From positions 62,001 to 126,000 of the forward strand of contig DUDS01000015.1 of the NCBI GenBank assembly GCA_004769085.1: 64,000 bases of DNA. Reading direction: 5' to 3'. The translations under genes were made by a program, and so were the position numbers. The notes under the pieces were generated by a model. The model searched no databases, was not told where the DNA came from, and saw only the letters and a program-made list of their open reading frames with translations. Shown one piece after another: positions 20,659-29,199 of the stretch (the stretch's first letter is position 1; each line of letters begins with the position of its first letter). The DNA is from Candidatus Melainabacteria bacterium SSGW_16 (lineage in GTDB: Bacteria; Cyanobacteriota; Vampirovibrionia; 2-02-FULL-35-15).

Positions 20659-23105
20659 TGAAACCAAACAGTAAAAATTCTGATACTAAAAACAAAGAAA
20701 AATCAGCATTAAGTATTTTGCTTTCTGATATTACCAACCTGGATGTGCTTATTTGTTTTCTGATAGTTTTTATATTATTTTTTCAGTCTTTATTTCGCCC
20801 CTGGTTAATTTACGATGAGAGAGCAATCTATGAAGGGTTTCATTTTGGTTCACCAAAATCTATTGGTGAATTATTTGAGTTTATAGAAAACTTTGGCTTG
20901 AACTTTAACATAATCTCATCAAACCTTATGTACAGCTCAAACTATGTGACAAGAACCAGTCCATTTGGACAATTGCTTGGAACAATTCTAAGTCTTCTTT
21001 TTAAGAAAACTCCCTTTCTTTGGCACCTTTTTAATCTGATAATGCATCTAATCAATTCATTTCTTGTTTTTCTCATTTTAAAGACCTGTCTTATAAAGGG
21101 TGAAACAAGAAAGGTTTCAGTTGTTCAAAGAATAGTATTAGTACTTCTTACCTTAATATGGGCAGTTCATCCTGTAAACATTGAGCCAGTTCTGCTTGGA
21201 ACAAACTTTGGCGCATTATTCAGTTATATGTTTTTCTTCGGGTTTTTGCTTGACTTTTTTCTAAACAGAGAAAAGAACAGAAGCTCTCTCGTGAGGGAAT
21301 TTTTAATCCCTATCGTTTTCCTTATTCCAATGCTTACAAATGAGTATATAGTAACAATGCCTCTTGTCTTATTTATAATTTCATTCTGGATGAATTTCAA
21401 AGAATGGAATTTTAAAAAGGCTTTGAATTTAAGTTTTAAAGAAACAAAACCATATCTCTATGGGCTTGTATTATATTGCTTATATTTTGTTTTTCTTACT
21501 AATTTTAAGACTAGTTATAGTCTTGAGCAAAACAGTTTAATTGCATTCCTGGAAAGAATTTTCTGGCTTGCACCTCAGATATTCTTTCATTTGATCAAAC
21601 TTGTAATATTTCCATTAAGACTGTCTATTGATCAAACTATTTTTGTAAAGTTGGGGCATGTAATCTATGATCCCTATTCATTGTTTTGCATTTTATTCTC
21701 TTTCGTGTGGCTTGCTTTGCCTTTATTTTGTTTCCTGAAATACAAAAAACTTTCAACTATTTTCATGATTACATGGACTTTTTTTCTAACACTAATGCCT
21801 TTCCTTCATATATTAATGCCCTCCTATACACTTACTGCAGAAAGATACCTGTATGCACCTCTTATGTTACTTGTGCTTGGAATTGGAATTATTTTTTCAG
21901 ATTTGAACATTAAAAGTCAAAAACTCATTTCAATCTCTGTTCCTTCATTACTCTCAATTATTCTTTTGTTCTGCCTATGCAGATCATACATAAGAACTCT
22001 TGACTGGAAAAACAATGGATCATTTATTAATTCAACCTACCTGACTAATACTGATCCGTTGTTTAAAGCAATGCGGCTTGGCATGCTGGCTAAATGCCTT
22101 TCTGTAACAAATCCTGAGAGATCTGAAGAAATTAAAAATTATTTCAGAGAAACAATAAATCTTTTAAATCAGGCAGAAGAGAAATTCACCAGAGAAAAAA
22201 AGAAATATCAACACTCACTACCAAGGATTTTAAAAGTTTATGGCTTAGATTATGATTCACTACTTTCAAAAATTGCTTTTTTACAAACATCCTCAATCTA
22301 CCTTGAACTAAAGGGTGATTATAAGACTGCATTAAAAATATTGAAACCACATGTAAAAACCCCTGAAACAGTTGATCCCAGGATTCTTGAATTATATGCA
22401 AATCTCTTAATACAGGACAAAAAGTTTAAAAAAGCTGAGAAGATATTTTTAACTGCAAATAAAATATATCCAAATAGCAATTTCATTCTTGGGAATTTAT
22501 TTGATTACTATATTACATATGAAAAAGACTACAAAAATGCCGAGAAGTATCTTCAGGAAGCTCTCAGGCTATACCAACATGATCCATTTATCCTGCTAAA
22601 AGCTGTTTCATTTTATCAGGAATTAAAAAATCCTCTGCTTACTTCACATTATGCATATCTTCATGCGTTAAGAACAGGGTCAAAAACCACTTATCAAATT
22701 GCTTTATCAAATTTTCTCATTTCAGGAAATCTTAGAGGAGCACAGAAAACAGTAAATAAATTAATAAATCTCGATCCGACAGATCCTGAAACACTTTATT
22801 TTGTAAGCAAGTATTATTACCAGCTTAAGAACTATGAGAAAGCACTTTCATTTCTTACTGAAGCTTATAATCAGACCAAAAGACCAAACATAAGTAAGAT
22901 TCTTGCTTTTGATATTACACACAATCTTGCCAAACTCTACCTTTTTCTGGGGAATAAAGACATTGCAGCAAAATTATCAACAGAAGCATTTAATCTTGCA
23001 GAAAGCAAAGAATCATTTAAAAAACTTGCATCGTTTTACAAAGCCTTGGGGCTAAATAAAGAAATGCAGCTTTGTATAAGCAGATTTAGAACTGCAAAAA
23101 GTTAA
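20658..23105 (+). CDS. TMTC-like GT-C membrane glycosyltransferase with long TPR tail (P9)
   Basis: At 815 residues this is the last gene of the uninterrupted array. The acidic pair is YDE at 52-54 and HPVN is at 171-174. The tail is longer than in P4-P8, with clear TPR pairs such as YYQLKNYEKALSFLTEAY and a further C-terminal pair. The array motif is degraded to ALRTGS. The ATG overlaps the P8 stop by one base. Tandem hairpins and a T-run just after its stop probably end the operon. Donor and acceptor are unknown. Confidence 0.85.
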   Translation: MKPNSKNSDTKNKEKSALSILLSDITNLDVLICFLIVFILFFQSLFRPWLIYDERAIYEGFHFGSPKSIGELFEFIENFGLNFNIISSNLMYSSNYVTRTSPFGQLLGTILSLLFKKTPFLWHLFNLIMHLINSFLVFLILKTCLIKGETRKVSVVQRIVLVLLTLIWAVHPVNIEPVLLGTNFGALFSYMFFFGFLLDFFLNREKNRSSLVREFLIPIVFLIPMLTNEYIVTMPLVLFIISFWMNFKEWNFKKALNLSFKETKPYLYGLVLYCLYFVFLTNFKTSYSLEQNSLIAFLERIFWLAPQIFFHLIKLVIFPLRLSIDQTIFVKLGHVIYDPYSLFCILFSFVWLALPLFCFLKYKKLSTIFMITWTFFLTLMPFLHILMPSYTLTAERYLYAPLMLLVLGIGIIFSDLNIKSQKLISISVPSLLSIILLFCLCRSYIRTLDWKNNGSFINSTYLTNTDPLFKAMRLGMLAKCLSVTNPERSEEIKNYFRETINLLNQAEEKFTREKKKYQHSLPRILKVYGLDYDSLLSKIAFLQTSSIYLELKGDYKTALKILKPHVKTPETVDPRILELYANLLIQDKKFKKAEKIFLTANKIYPNSNFILGNLFDYYITYEKDYKNAEKYLQEALRLYQHDPFILLKAVSFYQELKNPLLTSHYAYLHALRTGSKTTYQIALSNFLISGNLRGAQKTVNKLINLDPTDPETLYFVSKYYYQLKNYEKALSFLTEAYNQTKRPNISKILAFDITHNLAKLYLFLGNKDIAAKLSTEAFNLAESKESFKKLASFYKALGLNKEMQLCISRFRTAKS

Positions 23106-23124
23106 GTTTTAATCTTTCAATTCA

Positions 23125-23165
23125 AAACAACGATTGTTTCAGTTTAGTAAACTGAATATTTTTTA
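23125..23165 (+). terminator. Probable intrinsic terminator of the P1-P9 operon
   Basis: There are two adjacent hairpins: AAACAA-cga-TTGTTT (23125-23139) and CAGTTTA-g-TAAACTG (23140-23154). On the plus strand they are followed by AATATTTTTTATTT. The second hairpin overlaps the stop codon of the convergent gene. The stems are AT-rich, so strength is uncertain. Confidence 0.5.
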
Positions 23166-24529
23166 TTTAAATAATCCCTTACTCTTCCTCTAGCAGCTGC
23201 ATTTAATACCCCGTTAAATACAAGTACTTCAGCAACATCACCATCAAAATAACGAACTCCAAATTTCCCTATTTGAACCGTGGTAGTTAAACTTGAGGTT
23301 GCTCCACTTGCTGTTGAAGTTGCACTATTAGCATTTAATTGATTATAAATATTAGTACCATCATGCCAACCAGTAAAAATATAAAAAGTTCCGGTTGAAA
23401 TTGATGTATCCAATGTGTCAAATGCTCCATCATTATTATATTGACGAACAACTGGTCCAGTTGCCACTTGTATTCTCCAGTCTCCTCCTTCAAATATATT
23501 ATGATCTGGGCCACCTACAGAAGTCGCTTTAAACACTACAAATATTGTCTTTGCTGACGCCGTTGCAAATGCACTTAAAGCACTTCCAGCTTGCAAATAA
23601 TCATCAGAGCCATCAAATCTTACAACAGGTTTACCATTAAGAATATTAGTCTTATATAAAGGCTTTAAGCCTGCTGTTGACTGACTAACATTTTCTGCTG
23701 CTCCACTCGTATCATTCCAAGTGGTTACAGAATCATTGTCACTCAAACCTGTAATTGCATCTGCCGCAAGCAATAAACTCAAAGAATCAAGATTCTTCGG
23801 ATTAAATGATACACCAAGCTGGGTATCCACGTATGCTTTATTAGCAACTTGAAAATTAGTAGTGGGGTCAGAGCTTGGAGTAACAGGGAAAGAACTGAAA
23901 GTTTTTATCCCTGCTATTGTTTGATCACCAGTTAATAAACAAACCTGATCATGTCTAACAGCATGATTAGCAGAAGAACCAGCAGCGATTTCAAGATTGC
24001 CTAAAGTACTACCATCTGTAGTAACTTGCCATGCAGTATTCCCACCTTTCCAGCAAACTCCCGGATCGTTTGCAGAAGTTGAACCTCGATTAACTTTATA
24101 ACAAAGAGTAGTGGCTTCAGGACTAGCATTATCTCCGTCAAGTGTAAGATTTGCATCATTGAAAGTACCAGAAATTGTTAGCCCACCAGAAATTGTTTCA
24201 GTACCAGAAGTAGTTACTGTGCTGCTGTTGGTTACAGCACCATTATGTGTGACCGTACCATCAAAAGTAGTATTTAATGTACGGCTAGTTAACTCCACTT
24301 GATTCCAAGTTTGGCTTGTACCATCACAAACTTTTAATACAGGATCAGTTGCTGAGCCAGGTGCAGTGGTATCACACCACATTTTGCCACCATTAGTCAT
24401 AGTAGTACATGTAGGAGCAGGATTATTATTTTGAAAAAAATCGCAAGTTGCTAGACAAGGACTTCGGCCGAAAAAGAAAACCAGAAAAAGTAATAGTGGC
24501 ATGAGTAATAACTTATTTAAGAATTTCAT
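23144..24529 (-). CDS. Secreted protein with phage-tail-fibre-like repeat region and LamG-like domain
   Basis: A signal peptide is seen at the N-terminus: a strongly hydrophobic run, then a likely cut near CLATC. The start is taken as the second ATG at 24529 because GAGGAG ends nine bases before it; an upstream ATG at 24538 directly abuts that ribosome site. The protein is 461 residues. The first half is Thr/Ser/Gly-rich with short repeats of the type TVTxSGT and a segment LTGDQTIAGIKTFSSFP...VANKAYVDTQ, a pattern common in phage tail fibres and bacterial surface proteins. The second half (LLLAADAITGLSDNDSVTTW onward) has the look of a concanavalin/LamG jelly roll, including FDGSDDYL and a C-terminal VLVFNGVL. 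It sits convergent to the array and divergent from P10, and is a second candidate acceptor or glycan-binding protein. Confidence 0.85.
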   Translation of the reverse strand: MKFLNKLLLMPLLLFLVFFFGRSPCLATCDFFQNNNPAPTCTTMTNGGKMWCDTTAPGSATDPVLKVCDGTSQTWNQVELTSRTLNTTFDGTVTHNGAVTNSSTVTTSGTETISGGLTISGTFNDANLTLDGDNASPEATTLCYKVNRGSTSANDPGVCWKGGNTAWQVTTDGSTLGNLEIAAGSSANHAVRHDQVCLLTGDQTIAGIKTFSSFPVTPSSDPTTNFQVANKAYVDTQLGVSFNPKNLDSLSLLLAADAITGLSDNDSVTTWNDTSGAAENVSQSTAGLKPLYKTNILNGKPVVRFDGSDDYLQAGSALSAFATASAKTIFVVFKATSVGGPDHNIFEGGDWRIQVATGPVVRQYNNDGAFDTLDTSISTGTFYIFTGWHDGTNIYNQLNANSATSTASGATSSLTTTVQIGKFGVRYFDGDVAEVLVFNGVLNAAARGRVRDYLNKKYSVY

Positions 24530-24585
24530 ATGGTTCATCTCCTCAATTTTTAAGCTAACAAGCTAAAATCAAATAATAACTTTAT

Positions 24586-24592
24586 CCCCCCC
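24586..24592 (-). repeat. G7 homopolymer (C7 on the plus strand)
   Basis: A run of seven C on the plus strand lies 57 bases upstream of the ATG at 24529, in otherwise AT-rich sequence. Read on the minus strand it is G7 followed by ATAAA. It resembles the G8-TAATAAA upstream of the carbamoyltransferase. Confidence 0.6.
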
Positions 24593-24657
24593 TTAACTTT
24601 TTTCAAGTATTTGTAGCTTAGTTTTTTACAGTAAAGGAATTATCTTTGTAAAATACC

Positions 24658-24663
24658 TATAAT
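24658..24663 (+). promoter_or_regulatory. Candidate -10 (TATAAT) for P10
   Basis: A consensus TATAAT ends 15 bases before the ATG at 24679, giving a predicted leader of about nine bases. No Shine-Dalgarno sequence and no clear -35 are visible. Confidence 0.4.
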
Positions 24664-24678
24664 TAGCAAAAATAACTT

Positions 24679-26901
24679 ATGAGAAAAAATACAATTAACT
24701 TTCAACAAAACAAAAATCATAAACTAAGGACTATCATTGGAATATTCATTTGTTTATTAATTGTGGTCGCAGTTTTCGTATCCACAATTAACCGCCCATG
24801 GATTTTTTATGATGAAAATGTAATTTATGAAGAAACCGCTGTACCGATGGCTACATCATTTAGTGAAATTGGTGAAATAATTAATGAATTTGGAACTAGT
24901 TATAGTTTTACATCAGGGAATTTTCTACATTCATCAAACATAGTCTATAGGAAAATAAATCTTGGCGCACCTTATCTGCTATTACTGGCTTTTTTATTAA
25001 AAAAATCTGCTGTTTTATATCATTTAGCTAATTTATTTTTTCATTTAGTGAATGTCATTATTGTATATTTAATACTTAATAACTGCATTTTAAAGAATTC
25101 ACTTCCTAAAAGGATTTTAACCATTGCTTTTACATTAGTCTGGGCATTACATCCTGTTCAGGTCGAGTCAGTGTTGCTTTCATCAAATATAGGAGCAACA
25201 GTCTGTTATTCGATTTGTTTGGTACTTTTCTATAACTTTATAAGACAAAAACACAGAGTTTATCCAATTCCAAAATCATTCCTGATTTTTTTTATTTTTA
25301 TCATTACAGCAATAATGTTACATGAATACATTATAATTCTCCCTCTGATTTTTTTAATTTATTCATTCTTTAATCATTACTTAGAGAACAATATTAAATC
25401 TTCACTTATAAAAAGCATAAAAGAAGCACATCCTCTTCTGTTAGGGCTGGTAACTTATCTGGCATTTTTACTCTTAACTTCAAACCACGATTTTAATCAG
25501 CAAGGTCTTTCAAAGCCGTTACTGCTTTCATTAGAACGGATATTCTGGCTTAGTCCACAGATAATTATTCACTATTTAAAACTTATATTCTTCCCCCAAA
25601 TATTATCAATCGATCAATCGGCATATGTAAAATTAGCCGACTCTGTTTTTTCTCCTTATTCAATCCTGTGTTTTTCTTTGTTAATGTTTTTGCTCTTTAT
25701 ACCTCTTTTTATTTTTTTGAAAAACAGAAAATTATATTTAATGGTTTTAATTACCTGGTTAACTTTTATCAGCCTCATCCCTTTCTCTCAGATCCTCTCT
25801 CCGACATACTGTCTGGCTGCAGAGAGATATTTATACCTGCCACTGTTTTTTATTGTCTTTGGAGCTGTAAATCTTATATCAAAAATAAATTTAAAGAAAT
25901 CTACAATTCCTGCTTTAATATTATCGATAATAATTATTATTTCCTTAGGTATAAGGACATATCTAAGAACAAATGACTGGCAGGATAATCAGACTTTGCT
26001 CTGGTCTTTAATTAATAAAAGTCCAAATCATTTATATAAAGGTTTCAGATTTAATGATCTATATAATCTTGAAAAAGAACCAGAAAAACAAAAAAAATTC
26101 CTTGAATTATCCACGAACTATTATGATTTATATATAAAGGAGATTAGCAAAAATATTACAACAAACAAAAATGAGCCCGAGATTCTTAAATCATATGGCT
26201 TAGATAGGAACTCATTATTAATAAAAGCAGTTTATTTAAAAAATTATCTGAAATTTGCCACAAATGAAGGATTCTATAAAGAATGCCTGAAAGAATTTGA
26301 ACCATTTTTACAACATAAAGACAGACTTGATGCAAAAATACTTGAACTTTATGCAAACCTTTTAATTAAAAAAGGGGATTTAGCATCCGGAAAAGATATT
26401 TTTCTATATGCACACAAAAAATATCCAACAAGTCCATTTATACTTGTTTCACTTATAAGATTTGAAAGGGATATAGAAAAGGATATAACTGCAACAAAAC
26501 TATATCTGGACAAAGCGCGAAAACTCTATCCTTATTCAAAGGATATATTGTTTGAAACACTAAGGTACTACCAGGCATCAAATAATCTAAAGGAATATTC
26601 AAGACATGCATATTTATATGGACTCAGAACCCACTCAGTTTTTACATATCATGAAGCATTGGCTGGATTTCTTATACTTAATGATTTAAAAAATGCAAAA
26701 AAAGCACTGGATAAGCTTTTAGTAATAGATAAGAATGACCCAAAAACACATTATTTTGCAGGAAGTTTATACACAAAAACAGGAGACCTGATTAAAGCAA
26801 GAATACATCTAAGAAATGCACTTGACCTTGCAAATAAAATTAAAGATAAAGAGCTAATCCAAAAAATATCAGGCATATTAACGGTAATAGATACTAGATG
26901 A
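24679..26901 (+). CDS. TMTC-like GT-C membrane glycosyltransferase with TPR tail (P10)
   Basis: The protein has 740 residues. It is separated from P9 by the convergent LamG-like gene, so it needs its own promoter; a TATAAT lies just upstream. YDE is at 44-46. The HPxN motif reads HPVQ (158-161), the only paralogue with Gln in this position. The other blocks are conserved: LERIFWLSPQ, LSIDQSA, SPTYCLAAERYLYLP and RTNDWQDN. The tail contains YGLDRNS, GLRTHS and a final TPR pair. It is most like P9. The substrate is unknown, and the Asn-to-Gln change may alter donor binding. Confidence 0.85.
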   Translation: MRKNTINFQQNKNHKLRTIIGIFICLLIVVAVFVSTINRPWIFYDENVIYEETAVPMATSFSEIGEIINEFGTSYSFTSGNFLHSSNIVYRKINLGAPYLLLLAFLLKKSAVLYHLANLFFHLVNVIIVYLILNNCILKNSLPKRILTIAFTLVWALHPVQVESVLLSSNIGATVCYSICLVLFYNFIRQKHRVYPIPKSFLIFFIFIITAIMLHEYIIILPLIFLIYSFFNHYLENNIKSSLIKSIKEAHPLLLGLVTYLAFLLLTSNHDFNQQGLSKPLLLSLERIFWLSPQIIIHYLKLIFFPQILSIDQSAYVKLADSVFSPYSILCFSLLMFLLFIPLFIFLKNRKLYLMVLITWLTFISLIPFSQILSPTYCLAAERYLYLPLFFIVFGAVNLISKINLKKSTIPALILSIIIIISLGIRTYLRTNDWQDNQTLLWSLINKSPNHLYKGFRFNDLYNLEKEPEKQKKFLELSTNYYDLYIKEISKNITTNKNEPEILKSYGLDRNSLLIKAVYLKNYLKFATNEGFYKECLKEFEPFLQHKDRLDAKILELYANLLIKKGDLASGKDIFLYAHKKYPTSPFILVSLIRFERDIEKDITATKLYLDKARKLYPYSKDILFETLRYYQASNNLKEYSRHAYLYGLRTHSVFTYHEALAGFLILNDLKNAKKALDKLLVIDKNDPKTHYFAGSLYTKTGDLIKARIHLRNALDLANKIKDKELIQKISGILTVIDTR

Positions 26902-26915
26902 TTTAAAATATAGTT

Positions 26916-29186
26916 ATGATAGCAGTAACAAAGTTTATTTTTTTCATAATGACGTTATTTGCATTTGGTTCTACATCACTATTGTTTTTAGCCAATATCA
27001 GATCTGCCATATTACTTTTAGCATTATCTCTACCCATTGGAATAGCTTCATATGTTTTTCTTTTACATTCACTTTCTTTTATTATTGGACCACGCGCTGC
27101 ATCAATAATTTCAATTCTAATCATATTTCTTATCCTAACAACAATTCTTACAATCAAAAGGAAATATCTTAAAAAGAAGATTAGTGAAATTGAATTCTCG
27201 GGGAATATTTATTGTTTTGTATTCTCAGCACTATTAATAATTATCCTTTCATATTTTGCGGTAAACAGGTCAGGAGTTACAGATATAAAATTTCATAATG
27301 TTGTCTCTCTAACAATTTTTCAAAATAATATTTATCCTCCAAAGGACATGTTCAGACCTGAATATCTGCTTATCTACCACTATGGGAGTGATCTTTTTGC
27401 AGGTGCAATTAATTATATATTTAATATAAATATAAACAAATCATTTGAATTAATTGTCAGCATAATGTGCGGGGTTACTTTTCTATGTTTTTGTGCAACT
27501 GGTTGGATTTTAAGCAAAAATTATTTGTTCGCTTATATTGCCGGGTTTTGTGGATATTTTTCTGGAGGACTCTTATGGTTTGATGCATTACTAAAATATT
27601 TAAGTGGCTATTCAAAAACCCTAAACCTGGATTTCATTCAGTCTTTAGCAAACTTTGGAATTCATGGAAGCATACTTAATGCTCCCTCATCAAGCTGTCT
27701 TGTACCAACGTTTAATTTTGGATACCCTCTACTTACCACTTCGTTTATTCTTTTCTGGCATATGGTTAATTTAAAAGAAAATAAAAAGATCATTATTCAA
27801 ATGATACTGTTAAACCTGTTACTATTTGGTTTATTTTTGTCAGCAGAATGGCTTTATTTTACCTTTTGGATTGGTATTCTTCCTTTTTCGCTTTTTTACT
27901 TAGCAAATAAATCAAAAAAGAATTTTTATTTGACATTAAGCCTTCTTATAACTTCTACGATTCTAAGCAAGTTAATAGGAAATGCAATATTTTTACAGGA
28001 TAAAATCCAGAACCTTGGAAGAGCAAATATATTTAATATTGATTTAAAAGAAAAACTATTCTGGATTACAAGTTGGGGAAAGTTTCCAAGGAACACATTA
28101 GATTATTCCGAAATATCGCTCTTTTCATGGGATTTTGTTTCCGACTTCGGTGTAACAATCATTTTAATTCCTTTAATTGTTTTTTACCTAGTAAAAACAA
28201 AAAACATGTTTGCTGTTTTATTATCAATCTGTTCAATCCTTACAATGTCACTTCCTCTATTTATAGATTTTAAAACTAATCCTGCTGATTTAAACAGATT
28301 TTTTTCATTTGGCAATGCAATACTTGCAATATTAATTCTTTACAGCATTGAAGAATTGATTAAAAATTCCAGGTATAAAAGGATATTAATTCTTGCTTTT
28401 GTTTCTATGCTTACATTTTCCCCTTTTTTGGGACTACTGCTTAGCTCAACTCTTACAAAATATTGTTACATGAATAAAGATTTCTCGGGCAAAGTAAGAA
28501 ATGAGGTTAGCCAATTAAAAACACTGCATGATTACATCGACTACTTTAAAAAATATAATGATTCTATTTTTTATCTGAAAAATGAAGGTTTTATTATTTT
28601 TGACAAGGAAATAAAATTCCTAAAAGAGAATATGAAAGCTAAAGATTTTGCTATCAGTGCAGATCCTAGAATATCTTTATTTTCTGGCATCTATACTATA
28701 GTTCCTTCTAGATATAGTGTCTATAAAGATCAGCTTTATTCAAGTTTTGATTCAATTTATTCAACCATATTTAATACACTGGATCCTTATCTTTTAAAAG
28801 AATTAGGCATTAAGTGGATAATACTTGAAAGTAAATTTAAAGAAGGATTACCAAAAGAAGTACTAACATTGTTAGATAACAGAAAAAAATTCAATCTCTT
28901 ATATACAAATAAAGTAGCTGGCACAGAAATTGAAATCTACCAGGTGCAAAATATAGAAGAATCTTTACTTGCTTCCATTAACAGAAAAACAAACTGGATA
29001 CTTGTTAATAAGTATGGTCATCCAGTAGTAAGTACAAATAATCCAAAAGATATTATTTCATTTCCATCTTCAAAAGATGCCCTATTATATCTTAGCGAAC
29101 TCCATACTAAGCATAAATCTCTCAAAAAAGAGCTTTTTACTTCACAAGCAATAGTTATTGACAATTCAAAATTAACAGTAAAATAA
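26916..29186 (+). CDS. Large multipass membrane protein, GT-C-like, YHYG group
   Basis: At 756 residues, it has about twelve hydrophobic segments covering residues 1-520, followed by a soluble C-terminal part. A conserved outer-loop block reads NNIYPP-x-DM(F)RPEYLLIYHYG (about 138-157). The layout and this YPP...YHYG pattern recall GT-C type membrane proteins such as the DUF2298-like families, where a similar loop precedes further membrane helices. I cannot place it in a named family with certainty. The soluble part has DPRISLFSG and TLDPYLLKELGIKWIIL, a pattern often seen in the outer domain of such enzymes. It begins 14 bases after P10 with no ribosome site and is probably co-transcribed with it. 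The next gene is a paralogue. Confidence 0.8.
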   Translation: MIAVTKFIFFIMTLFAFGSTSLLFLANIRSAILLLALSLPIGIASYVFLLHSLSFIIGPRAASIISILIIFLILTTILTIKRKYLKKKISEIEFSGNIYCFVFSALLIIILSYFAVNRSGVTDIKFHNVVSLTIFQNNIYPPKDMFRPEYLLIYHYGSDLFAGAINYIFNININKSFELIVSIMCGVTFLCFCATGWILSKNYLFAYIAGFCGYFSGGLLWFDALLKYLSGYSKTLNLDFIQSLANFGIHGSILNAPSSSCLVPTFNFGYPLLTTSFILFWHMVNLKENKKIIIQMILLNLLLFGLFLSAEWLYFTFWIGILPFSLFYLANKSKKNFYLTLSLLITSTILSKLIGNAIFLQDKIQNLGRANIFNIDLKEKLFWITSWGKFPRNTLDYSEISLFSWDFVSDFGVTIILIPLIVFYLVKTKNMFAVLLSICSILTMSLPLFIDFKTNPADLNRFFSFGNAILAILILYSIEELIKNSRYKRILILAFVSMLTFSPFLGLLLSSTLTKYCYMNKDFSGKVRNEVSQLKTLHDYIDYFKKYNDSIFYLKNEGFIIFDKEIKFLKENMKAKDFAISADPRISLFSGIYTIVPSRYSVYKDQLYSSFDSIYSTIFNTLDPYLLKELGIKWIILESKFKEGLPKEVLTLLDNRKKFNLLYTNKVAGTEIEIYQVQNIEESLLASINRKTNWILVNKYGHPVVSTNNPKDIISFPSSKDALLYLSELHTKHKSLKKELFTSQAIVIDNSKLTVK

Positions 29187-29199
29187 TTAGAATTAAGCT

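Noticed and set aside
23144..24529. Prophage remnant, from the tail-fibre-like motif
   Set aside because: No other phage gene is nearby, and the motif is also common in bacterial surface proteins.
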